Below, in pieces: positions 44,723 through 52,296 of a stretch of 52,296 nt of DNA. Position numbers and translations under genes: made by a program. The stretch's first letter is position 1; each line of letters opens with the position of its first letter. This DNA comes from Planctomycetota bacterium (lineage in GTDB: Bacteria; Planctomycetota; Phycisphaerae; Phycisphaerales; SM1A02), in the NCBI GenBank assembly GCA_902521645.1, contig CABYSN010000002.1, forward strand, positions 1 through 52,296, read 5' to 3'. A model generated the notes under the pieces. It had not been told where the DNA came from, did no database searches, and saw only the letters and a list, made by a program, of their open reading frames with translations.

Positions 44723-46081
44723 ATGCTCACCATCCATACTCATCCCAAACCCCTTCTGATCGCTCAGATTCGAACCTTTGCGGCAGTTCTTGCCGTTTTT
44801 TTTCTGACGAATCAGATCTCAGGACAGGAGAACGTCCAGCCTGCCGGAATTCGTGTCGCAATTCGACTCATGGATGACGGAAGGGTCACGCAAGTCGTTG
44901 TCGAGAAGTGGGATAGAGTCGGGATACACGGTGCTTTCGGCACGCACCCATGGGGCGCGCTCGAGTATCTTTCCATGAAAAGAACTTTTCAGAAGTTCAT
45001 GGATCGATCTTCGGGAGCGGACTGGTTGATGCTCGGAGAATTGCAGCTGGAGCGGGATGATGTCCGGGGGGACAAGGAATCCGAGGCATCCTTCGTCCAG
45101 GCGCTCCGGCGTGACCCATCTCTGGAGGCGGGCATTCAAGCCGCTCGCAGCCGGGGGATGGAGGCCGATCGCCTTCGCGATGAGGCCAATCGCATCACGG
45201 CTGCCGAAACGCTCCGCGAGGGACTTCCAGAAGGTGTGACCTGGACGGCGAAGCCGTGGCCCATTCTCAGTGACGCGCAGCAGGATGACGCGGTCGCTGA
45301 AATGAAGAAGGACAGTCAGGCATTGCTCGAAGAGGCCGGATTCGAGAATGCGCAACCCGTCGAAACCGAGTATTTCCTGGTCTATTCCGCTCTTGCTCCA
45401 AGAGAGACGGCCTCACTTGTTCGTCAGCTTGATGCGATGTACTCGACGGTCACGAAGCTCCTCGGCATTCCCGAGGGATTGAATCTGTTCTGGGGCAAGG
45501 CGTCGATCTTCATATGCCGCACCTCCGACGAATTTCGATTGATCGAGGCACAGGCCTTCAAGAACATGGTCGCCCCCGGAGTCATCGGACTGTGTCACCA
45601 ACGTGGGCCGAAGGTCTTTGTGAACACCTTTCGTTCCGAGGACGACCTTCAATTCGCATCGACACTCGTTCATGAGACCGTTCACGGGATCATGCATCGC
45701 TTCATATCACCCGTACGTCTTCCGACCTGGGCCGATGAGGGTTTCGCCGAGTACGTCGCCGGGCGTTCCTTCCAAGGTTCTCCGGTCGATTCGAATCGTC
45801 GTCCGCAAGGCCTTCATTTCATTCGCAACGGCGGTGATCTCTCCGCCGTGATCGAGATGAGCTATCAGGACGGCACCTGGCCGGGTGACCAGGCCGTGGG
45901 CTATGCGGTGGGGTATCTGCTGTGCACGACCATGATTCAGGAGAACCCGCGAGGTTTCGCCGACTGGGTCCGTGCGGTCAAGGCCGGGAAGAACTGGAGG
46001 CAGGCTCTCGAGGATGAGTACGGCGTCTCAGTCGATCGGCTCGTCAGGTACGTTCGTCAGCGCCATCTCACCAATGATTGA
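44723..46081 (+). CDS. Exported protein with HExxH metallopeptidase-like motif
   Basis: A 452-residue protein. A long signal peptide ends near NQISGQ. The N-terminal half is helical and polar, without recognised motifs. The C-terminal half carries H317-E-T-V-H321 followed by E339 in WADEGFAEYVAG, an HExxH...E arrangement typical of gluzincin-like peptidases (peptidase MA-like). KVFVNTFRSEDDLQF and VGYAVGYLLCTTMI lie around it. It is probably a periplasmic zinc protease; substrate unknown. The gene is divergent from clpC across 181 bases and converges with the ABC transporter ATPase gene. Confidence 0.8.
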   Translation: MLTIHTHPKPLLIAQIRTFAAVLAVFFLTNQISGQENVQPAGIRVAIRLMDDGRVTQVVVEKWDRVGIHGAFGTHPWGALEYLSMKRTFQKFMDRSSGADWLMLGELQLERDDVRGDKESEASFVQALRRDPSLEAGIQAARSRGMEADRLRDEANRITAAETLREGLPEGVTWTAKPWPILSDAQQDDAVAEMKKDSQALLEEAGFENAQPVETEYFLVYSALAPRETASLVRQLDAMYSTVTKLLGIPEGLNLFWGKASIFICRTSDEFRLIEAQAFKNMVAPGVIGLCHQRGPKVFVNTFRSEDDLQFASTLVHETVHGIMHRFISPVRLPTWADEGFAEYVAGRSFQGSPVDSNRRPQGLHFIRNGGDLSAVIEMSYQDGTWPGDQAVGYAVGYLLCTTMIQENPRGFADWVRAVKAGKNWRQALEDEYGVSVDRLVRYVRQRHLTND

Positions 46082-46086
46082 GGGGC

Positions 46087-47013
46087 TCAATCCTCCTCGA
46101 GCACCCGTCCATTTCGAAGTCTGACGACTCGGTCCGCGTATGAAGCCACTTTGGGGTCATGGGTCACCATCACGATGGTCAGGCCCTTCTGATGTTTCTC
46201 TTTCAGAAGTTCCAGGATTGCCGTCCCCGTCTGCTCATCCAGATTTCCAGTCGGTTCGTCGGCGAGCAGGAGATCGGGGCTGCTTCCCAGCGCTCTTCCG
46301 ATCGCGACACGCTGCCGTTCTCCGCCGGACAATTCCCGGGGACGGTGTCGGTATCGCTCCGCGAGGCCGAAGTCCTTCAGAGTCGATCGGGCCAGATCCG
46401 CAGCCTCTCCGGATCGCATGCGCGTCCTGAGGATGATGGCCTGAGCGATCTGGGACAGCGCGATCATCACGCCCGAGCCGATGATGGCACAGGCCCCGGA
46501 GAGCACGACGCTTCGTACCGGCGTGCGCTCTTCCAGTGGCAGAAGACCCCAGTCTCCCGCAGCCATTCCGCCCAGCCAGGCTCCCAGGAAACCTCCGATG
46601 ATCGCCATCATGAAGATCACAATCCCCGAGCCCTTGCCGCGAGGGACGAGGTTCGAGAGCATTCCGTTCTCCAGCACATCCAGTTCCGGAAGCAGGTGGT
46701 AGAACTGGAAGACGAAGCCGATCGTCTTGTTGCGATAGTGGTTGGTCTTTCCTCCGTCCTGCAATTCGACTTTCGCTCCGCGGTATCGAACGTCACCCGA
46801 GTCGAGGTCCGGCCTGTCGAGACCGGCCAGAATGTGGAGAAGCGTGCTCTTTCCCGAGCCGCTCGAACCGAGAATCGCGACCCATTCGCCTTCCTTGACG
46901 CTGATCGAAGCACCATGAAGGACCGGAACCTCGACCCGACCGAGGCGATAGGTCTTCCGAAGGTCGTCGCCTTGGAGGATCGGTGTCTCGTTGTTCGTGG
47001 CGGAATCGTTCAT
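46087..47013 (-). CDS. lolD: LolD-type ABC transporter ATP-binding protein with an inserted transmembrane hairpin
   Basis: A 308-residue ABC ATPase, against about 230 for LolD. The motifs are in order: Walker A GSSGSGKST (49-57), Q-loop VFQFYHLLPELDVLENGML (Q103), signature LSGGERQR (from 228), Walker B LLLADEP (248-254) and the H-loop His285. Between the Q-loop and signature lies an in-frame ~73-residue insert (about 127-199) with two strongly hydrophobic stretches (IVIFMMAIIGGFLGAWLGGM; SVVLSGACAIIGSGVMIA) joined by an acidic loop. After the insert the normal helical subdomain resumes (ADLARSTLKDFGLAERYRHRP). It should power lipoprotein release with the coupled permease gene, whose stop overlaps its ATG. 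Confidence 0.88.
   Translation of the reverse strand: MNDSATNNETPILQGDDLRKTYRLGRVEVPVLHGASISVKEGEWVAILGSSGSGKSTLLHILAGLDRPDLDSGDVRYRGAKVELQDGGKTNHYRNKTIGFVFQFYHLLPELDVLENGMLSNLVPRGKGSGIVIFMMAIIGGFLGAWLGGMAAGDWGLLPLEERTPVRSVVLSGACAIIGSGVMIALSQIAQAIILRTRMRSGEAADLARSTLKDFGLAERYRHRPRELSGGERQRVAIGRALGSSPDLLLADEPTGNLDEQTGTAILELLKEKHQKGLTIVMVTHDPKVASYADRVVRLRNGRVLEED
46417..46635 (-). other. Transmembrane hairpin insertion in the LolD-type ATPase
   Basis: Residues ~127-199 of the ATPase. Two hydrophobic helices of about 20 and 25 residues are separated by the polar loop GDWGLLPLEERTPVR and flanked by basic residues. The segment replaces nothing, since the flanking LolD-like sequence is continuous across it. 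Boundaries are estimated by eye. Confidence 0.8.
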
Positions 47014-48668
47014 TCGTATCGCAGGGCTTTCACGGGGTCGGTGTCAGCGGCCCGTGCCGCGGGGATCGCGGCTCCGATCACACTGAAGAGGACGGCTCCG
47101 CCCATGGTCAGGAAGGCGGTGAACCAGTCCATCTTGCTTGGAACCTCGTTGAAGTAGTAGACGCTCGGATCCCACAGAAGAAATCCTTGATGCAGGGCCA
47201 GGCCGACACCGACCACTCCGATGATCAGGAATCCGATCACCCCGAGGAGCCAGCGCAGGATCGAACCCTTGATCGCGGCGTGAATCGAGAAGACGACAAG
47301 CACGGCCGCGACCGTGAACGTCGTGATCGTCAGCCAGATCGGTGCCGGTTCGCCCAGAGCGTCATGGATGGCGTTGATGTTGGTCACCACCAACCATCCG
47401 AGACCCACGCCCACGATCGAACCGAGCAGGCCGATCACGAGTCCGTAGATCAGGAAGATGCCCAGAATGCCGGGACGCGACGCTCCGATGGCTCTGAGTA
47501 TGCCGATGTCCCTGGTCTTCTCGTACACGATCGACCAGAAGATCGAGAGCACAAGGCCGGCGCAGACGATGTACACGATGGAGAACAGAATCCTCATCAA
47601 TTCCCGTTCCTTCTGAACGGGCGCGATGATGGAGGCCAGTTGCTGCTCCCATGTCATCACCGAGACTCGGAAGGGGGATGGGGGCTTGACGGTGCGATCT
47701 TCGCGGTCCACGTTGTCGGACCAGAATCGATCATAGGCCTCGGATGCCGCGATTCTCAGCTGATCCGGGGTGAAGCCTTCATTGGCTCGCACGTAGATCG
47801 CGATCGCCCGTGCCGGACTTTCTCCGAGGACGAGTGGCATCCCGGTTTCCGGGTCCAGTTTTCCGGTTTGGTCGTACAGCGTCCCCGATCCCAGACGAAG
47901 CATCTCCTGCGCATCCTGGAGTGAGATGAGCACTCTGTTCTTGTCGATCTCGAAGACGCCGGATTGGAACTCGTTGACGATGCTGAACGCTCTTGATTCC
48001 GGTTCGATCGAGAGCCTGCCGCCCTTGATCGGAACAAGCGTCAATTCGACCTGCTTGCCGGGCATCCAGTAGTTCGTGTCGCCAGCCTGAAAACCATAGG
48101 TTCCATCGGCGCGACGTTCGTTGAACACCGAGATGTGCATGCCCAGCACGATGCCTGGCGCACCGGTGGCCGGGTCCTTCAGGCTCATCGCGGCTTCGGT
48201 CCGGTCCCTGCCGGGGTCCAGGCGCAGGTCGTCCGAAGGCAGTGACTCCGCATCTTCCATCGATGGCGTCCGCCACCAGAGGATGTCCTCATACTCGCTG
48301 ACCCGGTTGAAACTTTCGGGGTCGATCCCCCAGACCTGAACCGTCTCGACCATGTTGTTTCCATCGCCTGTGCCGTATGGCATCTCGATCAGGCCGAAGG
48401 TGTCGATGGTCGGCGTGGCTGCCGCGACTTCGGGAAGCGCCTCGAGGTCTTCGAGCAGATCCTCATAATGGGGTATGCCACTGATCGGGAACCGGATGAC
48501 CACGTCACCCATCATCGTCTTGCCCGATGTTCTGAGCATGTCCAGGAAACCGCTCATGACGCTCACCACGATCACCACGAGCGCGACGCACAAGGCGACC
48601 GCTGCGACCGCGATCCATGGAATGATCCGGCTGGTGAGGTATCTGTTGGCAAGGAGGGCGACGTACAT
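47010..48668 (-). CDS. LolC/LolE-type ABC transporter permease with an extra transmembrane hairpin
   Basis: A 552-residue permease. One N-terminal helix (IIPWIAVAAVALCVALVVIVVSVMSG) is followed by a large periplasmic MacB-type domain (~50-350). FtsX-type helices then begin at ~358 (ILFSIVYIVCAGLVLSIFWSI; ILGIFLIYGLVIGLLGSIVGVG), and the C-terminal helix ends DPVKALRYE, the LolC/E signature. Between NINAIHDALG and LLWDPSVYYFNEVPS, which normally lie close together, is an extra ~58-residue segment (440-497) with two more helices. Six helices are expected instead of four. It probably extracts lipoproteins with the LolD-like ATPase, to which it is coupled by an ATGA overlap. LolA and LolB are not in the window. 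Confidence 0.88.
   Translation of the reverse strand: MYVALLANRYLTSRIIPWIAVAAVALCVALVVIVVSVMSGFLDMLRTSGKTMMGDVVIRFPISGIPHYEDLLEDLEALPEVAAATPTIDTFGLIEMPYGTGDGNNMVETVQVWGIDPESFNRVSEYEDILWWRTPSMEDAESLPSDDLRLDPGRDRTEAAMSLKDPATGAPGIVLGMHISVFNERRADGTYGFQAGDTNYWMPGKQVELTLVPIKGGRLSIEPESRAFSIVNEFQSGVFEIDKNRVLISLQDAQEMLRLGSGTLYDQTGKLDPETGMPLVLGESPARAIAIYVRANEGFTPDQLRIAASEAYDRFWSDNVDREDRTVKPPSPFRVSVMTWEQQLASIIAPVQKERELMRILFSIVYIVCAGLVLSIFWSIVYEKTRDIGILRAIGASRPGILGIFLIYGLVIGLLGSIVGVGLGWLVVTNINAIHDALGEPAPIWLTITTFTVAAVLVVFSIHAAIKGSILRWLLGVIGFLIIGVVGVGLALHQGFLLWDPSVYYFNEVPSKMDWFTAFLTMGGAVLFSVIGAAIPAARAADTDPVKALRYE
47178..47351 (-). other. Transmembrane hairpin insertion in the LolC/E-type permease
   Basis: Residues ~440-497. 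Two hydrophobic helices (IWLTITTFTVAAVLVVFSIHAAI and LRWLLGVIGFLIIGVVGVGLAL) are linked by a short basic turn (KGSILR). They sit in what is normally a short periplasmic loop before the last helix. Boundaries are estimated by eye. Confidence 0.75.
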
Positions 48669-49046
48669 GGGCTTTGGTCCTGATCATACGTCCGTCAGTG
48701 GCCCTTGTCCTCTTTTTCGGTGGCCGGCTCATGGCACTGGGAAGCGCGATTCCCGAGGCATCACCGATCGTCTAGTGGAGCAGCATGATGAATTTTTTTT
48801 TATTTCTTGGCGATGGCCAGCGCTAAATGATATTTTCTAGAGTCTTCCGTCCGGCTTTCTCAAATCTCTACCCCGCCGGGCGGTAACAACATTTTTTGTG
48901 GTCGTGATATGGCCGGTGTTCCCGCAGATCCTGATCAAGAGGTCTCGCTGACATGAGATCCTCGTTTCAGATCTCGTCTTGAGCTCTCTCTACCGGCCCA
49001 TTCTTCGACCTTGCCTTTCCCTAACATTTGTTTGCAAAGAGAAAAA
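48669..49046 (+). other. Intergenic region upstream of the PEP-CTERM gene, no gene seen
   Basis: A 378-base gap between two divergent genes. It is less GC-rich than the surroundings and holds a T-run (GAATTTTTTTTTATTTC) at 48789-48805 and AT-rich segments that could be promoters for either gene. CAGCGCT followed by TATTTTCTAGAG lies at 48818-48842. A weak inverted repeat (GAGAT/ATCTC) is near 48955. I found no convincing ORF, tRNA or small RNA structure. Confidence 0.5.
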
Positions 49047-49655
49047 ATGACTTCTATCAAGACACTGCTTTCACTTTCGGCACTCGCCGTCTTCACATCC
49101 TCGGCCTCGGCCGACCTCATGTGGGACGAAGCAATCGACGGAGATCTCTCCGGTGACTACCTCAATCCGACCCAGCTCTTCACCAAGGGCGTCAACAACC
49201 ACGTGATCTTCACGACCGTCGGTTCCGGCGACAACGGCGGTCAGCAGGACCTTGAGTACTTCACGTTCACGGTCGATGTGGGCTACGAGCTTGCCGCGAT
49301 CATTCTCGATGGATTCGAAACCTCGCCGGAATCGAATCTCGGCTTCATCGGTATCGCTGAAGGATCCGTCTTCCCGACTCCTCCGAATGCGCCCGATGTC
49401 ACGAGCCTCCTCGGCTACGCCCTTCCGGGTGTGACCGACGTCGGTAACGACATTCTTCAGGACATGGGCAGCGGTGGGGGCAGTCAGGGCTTCACCGGCT
49501 CTCTTGGTGCCGGCACGTACAGTTTCTGGGCTCAGGAAACCGCTCCCAGCACGGACGTCTGGGATCTCAACTTCGTGGTCACTGCAGTGCCCGCTCCCGG
49601 TGCACTCGCTCTGCTCGGTCTCGGTGGTCTTGCGGCACGCAGACGACGAGGCTGA
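49047..49655 (+). CDS. Exported protein with PEP-CTERM-like sorting tail
   Basis: About 202 residues. The ATG at 49047 opens a signal peptide (IKTLLSLSALAVFTSSASA); the ORF-track start 36 bases earlier adds a polar leader and is unlikely. The middle resembles a beta-sandwich (DLEYFTFTVDVGYELAAIIL; GAGTYSFWAQE). It ends VPAPGALALLGLGGLAARRRRG, a PAPG motif, hydrophobic helix and Arg cluster, matching the tail of the protein at 16.8-17.5 kb except for single substitutions. The mature protein is presumably handed to the cell surface by an exosortase encoded elsewhere. A strong terminator follows. Confidence 0.85.
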   Translation: MTSIKTLLSLSALAVFTSSASADLMWDEAIDGDLSGDYLNPTQLFTKGVNNHVIFTTVGSGDNGGQQDLEYFTFTVDVGYELAAIILDGFETSPESNLGFIGIAEGSVFPTPPNAPDVTSLLGYALPGVTDVGNDILQDMGSGGGSQGFTGSLGAGTYSFWAQETAPSTDVWDLNFVVTAVPAPGALALLGLGGLAARRRRG

Positions 49656-49688
49656 AAGGCCTGAGTATCGAGAATTCGATTGAATCCT

Positions 49689-49725
49689 CCGCCGTCGGAC
49701 GTTTTCGTCCGACGGCGGTTTCTTT
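49689..49725 (+). terminator. Rho-independent terminator
   Basis: A perfect 13-bp stem CCGCCGTCGGACG/CGTCCGACGGCGG with a TTTT loop is followed by TTTCTTTG. It lies 33 bases after the PEP-CTERM stop codon and ends that single-gene transcript before the glycosyltransferase gene. Confidence 0.9.
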
Positions 49726-49760
49726 GCAGTGATCTGGTACCCTTTGAATACAGCCTATTC

Positions 49761-50978
49761 ATGGATCCCATGCAGATCATCCTCGTCCTTCTCGTCATCG
49801 GCAGCTTCTGCTTCGTGGCCTACTGGTCCGTCGCCTGGTGGCGTCTGGATCGCGCGATGCGCATGTCGATCTCGATGACGGAGGGTCGGCAGCTCGGCAT
49901 CCCCGAGGATGAATGCCCAAAGGTCTCGGTGATCATCCCCGCTCACAATGAAGAAGAGTTGATCGCGCGCTCCGTCAAGGGCATGCGCGCGCAGACCCAT
50001 CCCAATGTGCAGTTCATCTTCGTGCTTGACCGATGCACCGATCGCACCGAAGAGGTGCTGCGTGAGGCAATCGGTGATGACCATCGATTTCTCGTGCATT
50101 CCATCACTGAATGTCCTCCGGACTGGGCTGGGAAATGCAATGCAGCTCGTGCCGGAGCCCGACTCGCGATAGAGAATGCCTCGGACTACCTGCTGTTCAC
50201 AGATGCCGATGTCCTCTTCGATCCGGATCTGGTCCATTCTGCGGTCGCTTTGTCGCTGCGTGAAGAGGCCGACCTTCTGAGCGCACTCAGCACATTGACG
50301 ACGTCCAGCTGGGAGGAGATCGTCGTCCAGCCCGTCGCCTCGCTCAATCTGGTCCGCATGCATCCCACGGATGTCGTGAATCGCGCTGAGAATCCTCGGG
50401 CCTTCGCGAACGGTCAGTTCATGCTCTTCACGCGCTCGATCTATGAAACGATCGGAGGGCATGAGGCCGTCTCCGAAGATCTTCTGGAGGACATCGCCTT
50501 CGCGAGACTGGTCAAGGCCACTGGTGGTCGAGGCATCATGGTGAACGGAGATCACATGCTGGTGGTCTCCATGTACGACTCTCTGGCCTCCATGCAGGAC
50601 GGATGGAAACGCATCTTCATCGAGGTGGCACGTCGGCGCCCCCGTCGCCTGATTCATTGGGGCGTCCGTTCATTCGGCGTGGGTCTGTTCATGCCCGTCA
50701 CTCAGCTTGCAACTTTCGGTGTGGGGCTTCTGGTGATGACCCGAGGGGATGTCTTCGGGATGGTCCTGGCGATGGTCTCGGTCGCATTGGGGTTCCTGAT
50801 GCAGATCGCCGTCCTCTATCGCTTCTATTCCAGAGCGCACGCCGCCAGAATCGGAATCATCGGATACCACGTCGGGTGCGTGCTGGTGGGCATGATGATG
50901 CTTTCCGGGGCCTATGATCTGATTCGAAGACGCCCCATACGTTGGGGTGGACGTGAATACGTGCTCGAGCCAAGGTGA
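49761..50978 (+). CDS. Family 2 glycosyltransferase, membrane-bound
   Basis: About 405 residues. An N-terminal helix (IILVLLVIGSFCFVAYWSVAW) anchors the protein. The GT-A catalytic domain (~55-270) begins VSVIIPAHNEEELIARSVKGM and has the metal-binding DAD in YLLFTDADVLFDPDL and an acceptor-region SEDLLEDIAFARLVK. Three hydrophobic helices near the C-terminus (FGVGLFMPVTQLATFGVGLLVM; MVLAMVSVALGFLMQIAVLY; GYHVGCVLVGMMMLSG) complete it. It transfers a sugar to a lipid or polymer at the inner membrane. The layout recalls HpnB of hopanoid clusters, but the motifs do not prove that. The surE gene follows after 3 bases. Confidence 0.88.
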   Translation: MDPMQIILVLLVIGSFCFVAYWSVAWWRLDRAMRMSISMTEGRQLGIPEDECPKVSVIIPAHNEEELIARSVKGMRAQTHPNVQFIFVLDRCTDRTEEVLREAIGDDHRFLVHSITECPPDWAGKCNAARAGARLAIENASDYLLFTDADVLFDPDLVHSAVALSLREEADLLSALSTLTTSSWEEIVVQPVASLNLVRMHPTDVVNRAENPRAFANGQFMLFTRSIYETIGGHEAVSEDLLEDIAFARLVKATGGRGIMVNGDHMLVVSMYDSLASMQDGWKRIFIEVARRRPRRLIHWGVRSFGVGLFMPVTQLATFGVGLLVMTRGDVFGMVLAMVSVALGFLMQIAVLYRFYSRAHAARIGIIGYHVGCVLVGMMMLSGAYDLIRRRPIRWGGREYVLEPR

Positions 50979-50981
50979 ATC

Positions 50982-51788
50982 ATGCGCATTCTGCTGACCA
51001 ATGATGATGGAATACATGCTCCCGGGATCGCCGCCATGCACAAGGCACTGGATGGACTCGGAGAGATCACCACGATCGCACCTCTGACCGTCCAGTCCGC
51101 CACCGGTCACGGGATCACCTTCGAGGATCCACTGACCGTGGACAAGGTCGAAGTCAGCTCTTCATTCGATGGATACGCCGTTGACGGGCGTCCGGCCGAC
51201 TGCGTGAAGGTCGCACTCCGCTCACTCTGGGCGAGCATTCATGGTCCCGATTCACGCCCCGATCTCGTCATCAGCGGGATGAATTCTGGGGCCAACGTCG
51301 GCATCAACGTGATCTACAGCGGCACGGTCGCGGCTGCGATCGAAGCGGCATTTCTCGGCATTCCCGCGATCGCGGTCAGTCTTCACATCGGTGATCGAAA
51401 CCGGATCTTCTACGATCGAGCGGCCCAGGTCGGTCGAGCAGTCATCGATCGGGTGCTGTCTCATTCGATCGATCCTCATTCGGTCATCAACGTCAACATT
51501 CCGCGTACCGAATCCGCCGATGCGCCGATGCCTCCCGTGCACGTGGTGGAGATGAACACTGCGGCAGGTGGATCCACCTACGAGCATCGAACGAGCCCTG
51601 CCGGTCGGAATTATTACTGGGCCTGTGGGAGCGGACTCGAATTCGATCACACCGCGAAAGGGTCAGACGTCGAAGCACTTCTCGAACGTGCCGTGACCGT
51701 CACGCCGCTCAGTTACGATCTCACGGATCATGCACGCATGAATTCCTGGCGCGAGCGGCTTCAGACGCCTTGCGACGGCGAGCCTTGA
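50982..51788 (+). CDS. surE: 5'/3'-nucleotidase SurE
   Basis: A 268-residue protein. The N-terminus MRILLTNDDGIHAPGIAAMHKAL carries the DD metal ligands. APLTVQSATGHGITF provides the Ser ligand region, and DLVISGMNSGANVGINVIYSGTVAAAIEAAFLGIPAIAVSL is the family core with the Asn ligand. SurE is a metal-dependent nucleoside monophosphatase linked to stationary-phase survival; in many genomes it neighbours pcm or nlpD, which are absent here. A three-base gap follows the glycosyltransferase, and AAGGTG lies upstream. Confidence 0.95.
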   Translation: MRILLTNDDGIHAPGIAAMHKALDGLGEITTIAPLTVQSATGHGITFEDPLTVDKVEVSSSFDGYAVDGRPADCVKVALRSLWASIHGPDSRPDLVISGMNSGANVGINVIYSGTVAAAIEAAFLGIPAIAVSLHIGDRNRIFYDRAAQVGRAVIDRVLSHSIDPHSVINVNIPRTESADAPMPPVHVVEMNTAAGGSTYEHRTSPAGRNYYWACGSGLEFDHTAKGSDVEALLERAVTVTPLSYDLTDHARMNSWRERLQTPCDGEP

Positions 51789-51834
51789 CGTCGAATCATG
51801 TTCTTGATCTTCCGCAGGGGACGCCTCTCCCGTG

Positions 51835-52296
51835 TCATCGAAGCAGGATTCTCAACTTGACGTCGAAGGTCGCTTCGCCCTTGAGTTCATCCAGCTTCTT
51901 GCCCTTGGCACGCCATCGATAGAGCGAATCCAGAATGGGCTCGTCCAGTCGGTTGTCACCGCTTGATTCAAGGATCTTCGCTTTGGTGGGGCGTCCGTTG
52001 CTGGCGAAGCAGATCTCGACCAGAGGGTTTCCGAAGCGGGCACTCAACTGAGTGAGGGTGTCCAGGACCGGACGTCGCGTCTGCAATTCGACACCCTGTG
52101 CCGCGAGTGGGCGGCCCCGCGTCCAGAGTTCCCGAGGGACCTCGATGACACTGGTCGCATCGGATTCCCTGTCCGCCGGCGTGGTCGCGTCACCCGGGTC
52201 GTCTTCGCCGTCTCCTGGGCCTTCCTTCGGACCTGGTTTCGGATCGGGCGCGGTAGGTTTGGGTTCGCTGGGATCCGGCGCCTTTTCGGGTGCGGG
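51835..52296 (-). CDS. TonB-like energy transducer, C-terminal part, truncated by window edge
   Basis: The frame stays open on the minus strand to the window end, beyond the 83-residue ORF in the track. The last ~100 residues fit a TonB C-terminal domain (LVEICFASNGRPTKAKILESSG and LDEPILDSLYRWRAKG). The upstream ~70 visible residues are rich in Pro, Lys, Glu and Asp (PDPSEPKPTAPDPKPGPKEG), typical of the extended periplasmic linker of TonB. The N-terminal membrane anchor lies outside the window. TonB with ExbB/ExbD powers outer-membrane receptors. Confidence 0.8.
   Translation of the reverse strand, partial: PAPEKAPDPSEPKPTAPDPKPGPKEGPGDGEDDPGDATTPADRESDATSVIEVPRELWTRGRPLAAQGVELQTRRPVLDTLTQLSARFGNPLVEICFASNGRPTKAKILESSGDNRLDEPILDSLYRWRAKGKKLDELKGEATFDVKLRILLR

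Noticed and set aside
42748-44877. 709-residue ORF on the plus strand antisense to clpC
   Set aside because: It runs through the unmistakable clpC gene in the opposite direction. Its composition is that of a GC-rich shadow frame and it shows no domain.
46417-46635. LolD insert considered as an intein or a frameshift artefact
   Set aside because: The frame is continuous, no intein splice residues (Cys/Ser start, HN end) are present, and the segment is strongly hydrophobic.

Overview
The window looks like a chromosomal segment of a planctomycete, most likely of the Phycisphaerae/Phycisphaerales type. The evidence is indirect but consistent. Two exported proteins end in near-identical PEP-CTERM-like tails (PAPG...LLGLGGLAARRRR), two others end in paired dockerin-like calcium repeats (DxDGDGxVxGxDLxxLLxxWG), and one membrane protein pairs a DUF2231-like region with a planctomycete-type CxxCH domain. 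Squalene-hopene cyclase, KdsA, TonB and a Lol-type ABC transporter indicate a two-membrane envelope. The DNA is GC-rich and densely coded on both strands. I see no insertion sequence, prophage or CRISPR array. Both ends cut genes: a DinB C-terminus at the left and a TonB-like C-terminus at the right.

Layout. 1-8.8 kb: dinB end, secreted M28 peptidase, exported two-TM protein, DUF2071 protein, cytochrome-domain membrane protein, and an isochorismatase-like hydrolase translationally coupled to a hybrid histidine kinase. 8.9-13.8 kb: C-type-lectin/dockerin protein, umuDC, HAF-repeat/dockerin protein. 13.8-17.5 kb: tRNA-Arg(TCT) and tRNA-Glu(CTC), a PD-(D/E)XK-like nuclease, a saccharopine-dehydrogenase-like enzyme, an isolated nuoC, and a PEP-CTERM protein. 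17.7-24.6 kb: purH, a BamB-like lipoprotein, ribE, an RsbU-type phosphatase, a DUF192 lipoprotein, gluQ and a pterin dehydratase. 24.6-30.3 kb: mcsB-mcsA, kdsA, a DUF1444 protein, pabA/trpG, a small unknown, and a double TlpA-like thioredoxin. 30.4-37.3 kb: a Gfo/Idh/MocA oxidoreductase coupled to shc, arginase, and an exported M1 aminopeptidase. 37.4-41.8 kb: sulfotransferase, RluA-type pseudouridine synthase, a TolB-like propeller, and two lipoproteins, one with a 51-bp tandem repeat. 42-48.7 kb: clpC, an HExxH exported protein, and a LolD/LolC-type ABC transporter. 48.7-52.3 kb: the second PEP-CTERM protein, a GT2 glycosyltransferase, surE and the tonB end.

Functional themes: mutagenic DNA synthesis (DinB, UmuD'2C); protein-arginine phosphorylation and degradation (McsA, McsB and ClpC, at two loci 16 kb apart); envelope and hopanoid functions; and exported proteases and surface proteins. 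The most unusual feature is the ABC transporter at 46.1-48.7 kb. Its LolD-type ATPase carries an in-frame, roughly 73-residue, two-helix hydrophobic hairpin between the Q-loop and the signature motif. Its LolC/E-type permease carries an extra two-helix hairpin of about 58 residues before its last helix. I know of no description of this paired arrangement; it is the best candidate here for something new. Functional calls rest on sequence motifs recognised by eye, without database searches.
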